From Odontesthes bonariensis (taxonomy: Eukaryota > Chordata > Actinopteri > Atheriniformes > Atherinopsidae): a stretch of 64,000 nt of DNA. Location: contig NC_134516.1 of the NCBI RefSeq assembly GCF_027942865.1, forward strand, positions 26,426,822-26,490,821. Direction: 5' to 3'. A model generated the notes under the pieces. That model worked only from the letters and a program-made list of their open reading frames with translations. It did no database searches and was not told the origin of the DNA. A program made the position numbers and the translations under genes. This document shows positions 61,060-64,000 of this stretch, in pieces (within the stretch, counting starts at the first letter, position 1; each line of letters starts with the position of its first letter).

Positions 61060-62100
61060 GGAAGGTTGACTCTGAATGTAGAATCTTTCAGGAGAGATGG
61101 AAAGAAAAGTATTTCTTTTGGGAAGTGAGGGGCAAACCAGTGTGTTTAATTTGTTCGCAACAAGTGGCTGTGCCAAAGGAGTACAACATCAGACGACATT
61201 ACGAGACCCATCAGGAGAAGTAAAACGACTACACAGGGCAACGTAGCACACAAAAGCTCAACGAGCTAGCCTCATCCCTCCAAAAACAGCAAGCGGCTTT
61301 CTCGAAATGCCGAGAGACATATGAAGGTTCTTTTTAATTGTATATCTTCTCAAATTCTTATTTTTACGTTAACTGCAGCTGTTTTCGAATGGGGATTTCT
61401 GTCTCGGCGCGCCTCCGTTAAGTTCTGATGGCGTTGCCCCTGGCAACCAACAGCGTCTCCTGCCAACATGGCCGACCGGGACTCCTCATTCTCAATACTA
61501 ACTTAACATTTTATTTCATGTTTATGGGCAGTGAAGGCGAGCTATGTCATCGCATGGGAGATAGCCAAAGCTTCCAAGCCTTTCTCTGAGGGCGAATTCG
61601 TGCATGATAAAGGCAGCCGAGCTAGTGTGTCCAGAAAATCGACAAGCTCTTGCGAACATCAGCTTATCCCGACCTACAGTGACCAAGAGAGTGGAAGAGC
61701 TCTCCAGCGACTTGCATAGCCAACTTAAAGAAAAGATTAAATCCTTCGTCGCGTTCTCCATTGCTCTTGACGAGAGCACTGATGTGACTGATACGGCTCA
61801 GTTGGCGATATTTATTCGCGGAGTGGATGCTGCCTTGAATGTCACGGAGGAGTTTGTTTCCGTGGTACCCATGACAGACACGATTACAGCTAACGACGTG
61901 TTTGTTAGCCTTGTCGGGGCCCTTGACAATCTGGAGGTGGACTGGAGTCGCGCTATCAGTGTGGCTACGGATGGTGCACCTTCCATGGTAGGAAGAAAGG
62001 CCGGAGTTGTCGTCAAGTTGAGAGAAAAGGTACGAGAGGCTAACCCAGACCAGGTATTCTGGAACTTTCACTGCATTTTACACCAAGAGGCGTTGTGCAG
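61060..62100 (+). pseudogene. hAT transposase (BED finger + DUF4371/GTF2IRD2-like core), truncated
   Basis: A first exon-like frame (61,063-61,200) reads KVDSECRIFQERWKEKYFFW, EVRGKPVCLICSQQVAVPKE and YNIRRHYETHQEK, a BED-type zinc finger. After an intron-like gap ending GGGCAG at 61,530, KASYVIAWEIAKASKPFSEG follows. The frame 61,604-62,090 reads MIKAAELVCPENRQALANIS, VAFSIALDESTDVTDTAQLA, IFIRGVD and VATDGAPSMVGRKAGVV. It includes the catalytic DESTD and TDGAPSM motifs of hAT transposases, and ends at FHCILHQEALCSKSLKL. The C-terminal dimerisation domain is missing because sequence switches to the tRNA-Ser array at 62,115. A small deletion breaks the frame near 61,600. Confidence 0.82.
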
Positions 62101-62147
62101 CAAAAGTCTGAAGTTACCTTTTCGCAACCCTGAGTCAATAGTGTTAT

Positions 62148-62229
62148 CGTTGTCGGCAGCATTTAAACCTACGCGGGGAGACCCCAATGGATTTCTAATC
62201 CATCCCCTTAACCTCTCAGCCACGACAAC
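62148..62229 (-). tRNA. tRNA-Ser (AGA), degenerate
   Basis: 82 nt with anticodon AGA and long variable arm. The T arm reads GTAGGTTTAAATGCTGC, so stem pairing and B box are damaged. The D-stem neighbour also has a change (AAGGGGATGG). It is probably not functional. Confidence 0.65.
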
Positions 62230-62533
62230 GACATACACTAGTGTTCACCTTTGACATTCAACGGTTACAAATCATCATTTTCATGAAGGAATTCAACTCC
62301 TGAGAAAGACTTAAGATATGGCGATCAAGAAAAAGCTTATTTTTTGTTTGTTAGAAATGGTCAGTCTTTCAAAATGGGTCAGAAGAAGGAACTGTGTCTT
62401 CAGAGATCAATCTGTGCAGGAGTTCATGTGATCAACATGTGATCTGGCCTTTGTTTTGTTTAATCAAATGGTCCAAGGAACTTGTGCTTCTTTCCGGGGT
62501 TAACTTTAAGCAACCCTGAGTCAATAATGTTAT

Positions 62534-62615
62534 CGTTGTCGGCAGGACTCTAACCTGCGCGGGGAGACCCCAATGGATTTCTAATCCATCCCCTTAACCT
62601 CTCGGCCACGACAAC
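62534..62615 (-). tRNA. tRNA-Ser (AGA), weak B box
   Basis: 82 nt, anticodon loop ATTAGAA. The T loop is TTAGAGT instead of TTCGAAT, which weakens the B box although the stem pairs (GCAGG/CCTGC). It is possibly a pseudogene. Confidence 0.7.
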
Positions 62616-62919
62616 GACATACATGTATGTTCATCTTTGACATTCAACGGTTACAAATCATCATTTTCATGAAGGACTTCAACTCCTGAGACAGACCTAA
62701 GTTATGACGATAAAGAAAAAGCTTTTTTGTTTGTTTGTTAGAAATGGTCAATCTTTCAAAATGGGTCAGAGGAAGGAGCTGTGTCTTCAGAGATCAATCT
62801 GTGCAGAAGTTCATGTGATCAAAATGCTATCTGGTCTTTGTTTTGTTTAATCAAATGGTCCAAGGAACTTGTGCTTCTTTCCAGGTTAACTTTTCGCAAC
62901 CCTGAGTCAATAATGTTAT

Positions 62920-63001
62920 CTTTGTCGGCAGGATTTGAACCTACGCGGGGAGACACCAATGGATTTCAAATCCATCGCCTTAACCTCTCGGCCACGACAA
63001 C
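62920..63001 (-). tRNA. tRNA-Ser (TGA)
   Basis: 82 nt, anticodon loop TTTGAAA (TGA), B box GGTTCAAATCC, stems paired except the first acceptor pair (G-A). The body is as in the AGA genes. Confidence 0.86.
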
Positions 63002-63304
63002 GACATACACTCCTGTTCACCTTTGACATTCAACGGTTACAAATTATCATTTTCATGAAGGACTTCAACTCCTGAGACAGACCTAAGTTATGGCTAACAA
63101 GAAAAAGCTTTTTTGTTTGTTTGTTAGAAATGGTCACTCTTCGAAATGGGTCAGAGGAAGGAGTTGTGTCTTCAGAGATCAATCTGTGCAGAAGTTCATG
63201 TGATCAGAGACACGTCTGCCCTCTGTTTTGTTTCATCAAATAGTCTAAGGAACTTGTGCTTCTTTCCAGGTTAACTTTTCGCAACTCTGAGTCAATAATG
63301 TTAT

Positions 63305-63386
63305 CGTTATCGGCAGGATTTGAACCTACACAGGGAGACCCCAATGGATTTCTAATCCATCGCCTTAACCTCTCGGCCACGACAAC
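63305..63386 (-). tRNA. tRNA-Ser (AGA)
   Basis: 82 nt, anticodon AGA, B box GGTTCAAATCC. One acceptor mismatch (GTTGTCG against CGATAAC). This is the best-preserved AGA copy of the array. Confidence 0.88.
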
Positions 63387-63690
63387 GACATACACTTATG
63401 TTCACCTTTGACATTCATCGGTTACAAATCATCATTTTCATGAAGGACTTCAACTCCTGAGACACACCTAAGTTATGGCGATCAAGAAAAAGCTTTTTTG
63501 TTTGTTTGTTAGAAATGGTCAATATTTCAAAATGGGTCAGAGGAAGGAGCTGTGTCTTCAGAGATCAATCTGTGCAAGAGTTCATGTGATCAACGACACA
63601 TCTGCCCTATGTTTTGTTTAATCAAATGGTCCAAGGAACTTGTGCTTCTTTCCAGGTTAACTTTTCGCAACCCTGAGTTAGTAAAGTTAT

Positions 63691-63772
63691 CTTTCTCGGC
63701 AGGATTTGAACCTACACTGGGAGACGCTAATGGATTTCAAATCCATCGCCTTAACCTCTCGGCCACGACAAC
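63691..63772 (-). tRNA. tRNA-Ser (TGA), acceptor mismatches
   Basis: 82 nt, anticodon TGA, intact B box. The 3' acceptor CGAGAAA leaves two mismatches with GTTGTCG, and the variable arm differs (TTAGCGTCTCC). It may be weakened. Confidence 0.75.
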
Positions 63773-64000
63773 GACATACACTAGTGTTCACCTTTGACAT
63801 TCAACGGTTACAAATCATTATTTTCATGAAGGACTTCAACTCCTGAGACAGACCTAAGTTATGGCGATCAAGAAAAAGCTTTTTTGTTTGTTTGTTAGAA
63901 ATGGTCAATATTTCAAAATGGGTCAGAGGAAGAAGCAGTGTCTTCAGAGATCAATCTGTGCAGGAGTTCATGTGATCAAAGACACGTCTGCCCTCTGTTT

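Larger units (their letters stand above)
62115..64000. repeat. 386-bp tandem array, each unit with one tRNA-Ser
   Basis: Successive tRNA-Ser starts are 386, 386, 385 and 386 bp apart. The whole unit (TTTTCGCAACCCTGAGTCAA, tRNA, CATTCAACGGTTACAAATCA, AAGAAAAAGCTTTTTTGTTT, GGAAGGAGCTGTGTCTTCAG) repeats with few changes and runs off the window end. The first unit starts where the hAT transposase is cut. Confidence 0.95.

Noticed and set aside
62115-64000. CRISPR-like array
   Set aside because: The period is 386 bp, the repeats are tRNA genes with conserved spacers, and the genome is eukaryotic.

Overview
This window looks like a nuclear stretch of a teleost (probably percomorph) fish genome. 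The evidence is T-cell-receptor V segments of the teleost TRBV type with 23-bp-spacer recombination signals, eukaryotic tRNA genes with internal promoters (one with an intron), GT-AG spliced exons, and a fish-typical transposon load: Rex1/Babar, L2, I/Nimb and L1/Tx1 LINEs, hAT, PIF/Harbinger and TTAA-specific elements. There is no operon structure and little protein-coding sequence of the host's own.

Layout. (1) 1-712: the 3' end of one TRBV with a good RSS, then a second TRBV (leader plus V exon) cut off in framework 3. (2) 713-6,530: a diverged ~1.5-kb repeat, duplicated and split by an almost whole Rex1-type LINE (ORF of 1,003 aa). (3) 6,700-10,220: a broken THAP-domain exon split by a hAT element, a decayed Harbinger element and a SWIM/YqaJ-like exon. 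(4) 11,155-15,184: tRNA-Thr genes on the minus strand with nested TTAA elements and a hAT. (5) 15,237-19,310: an unrecognised broken coiled-coil gene and repeats. (6) 19,394-20,977 (+) and 29,771-28,700 (-): two small multi-exon genes for secreted low-complexity proteins with matching exon structure. Between them is a decayed L2 LINE carrying a 1.18-kb long-inverted-repeat transposon with a P2X7-like cysteine-rich ORF. (7) 30,174-35,400: an I/Nimb LINE next to a 181-bp (TCACG)n tract. (8) 35,575-43,464: palindromic repeat, LINE scrap, six plus-strand tRNA-Thr genes, and a Harbinger transposon. (9) 43,364-45,201: one apparently complete TRBV and one TRBV pseudogene on the minus strand. (10) 45,374-64,000: LINE fragments and a mixed tRNA cluster (Lys, Leu, Gln, Val, and Ser genes in a 386-bp tandem array), with a Myb/SANT transposon gene, a zinc-finger exon, a piggyBac-like element and a hAT transposase.

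The main large-scale structure is an inverted segmental duplication. Blocks at about 1-170, 11,155-12,080, 14,735-15,235, 16,014-17,172 and 18,985-19,310 recur in reverse order and orientation at about 43,464-43,296, 41,770-38,858, 38,465-38,275, 38,270-37,120 and 36,540-36,213. The two arms differ by transposon insertions and by tRNA-Thr copy number. The TRBV segments and the tRNA-Thr array were copied together, which puts V segments in both orientations. All homology calls come from reading the sequence and from recall of protein families; no search was run.
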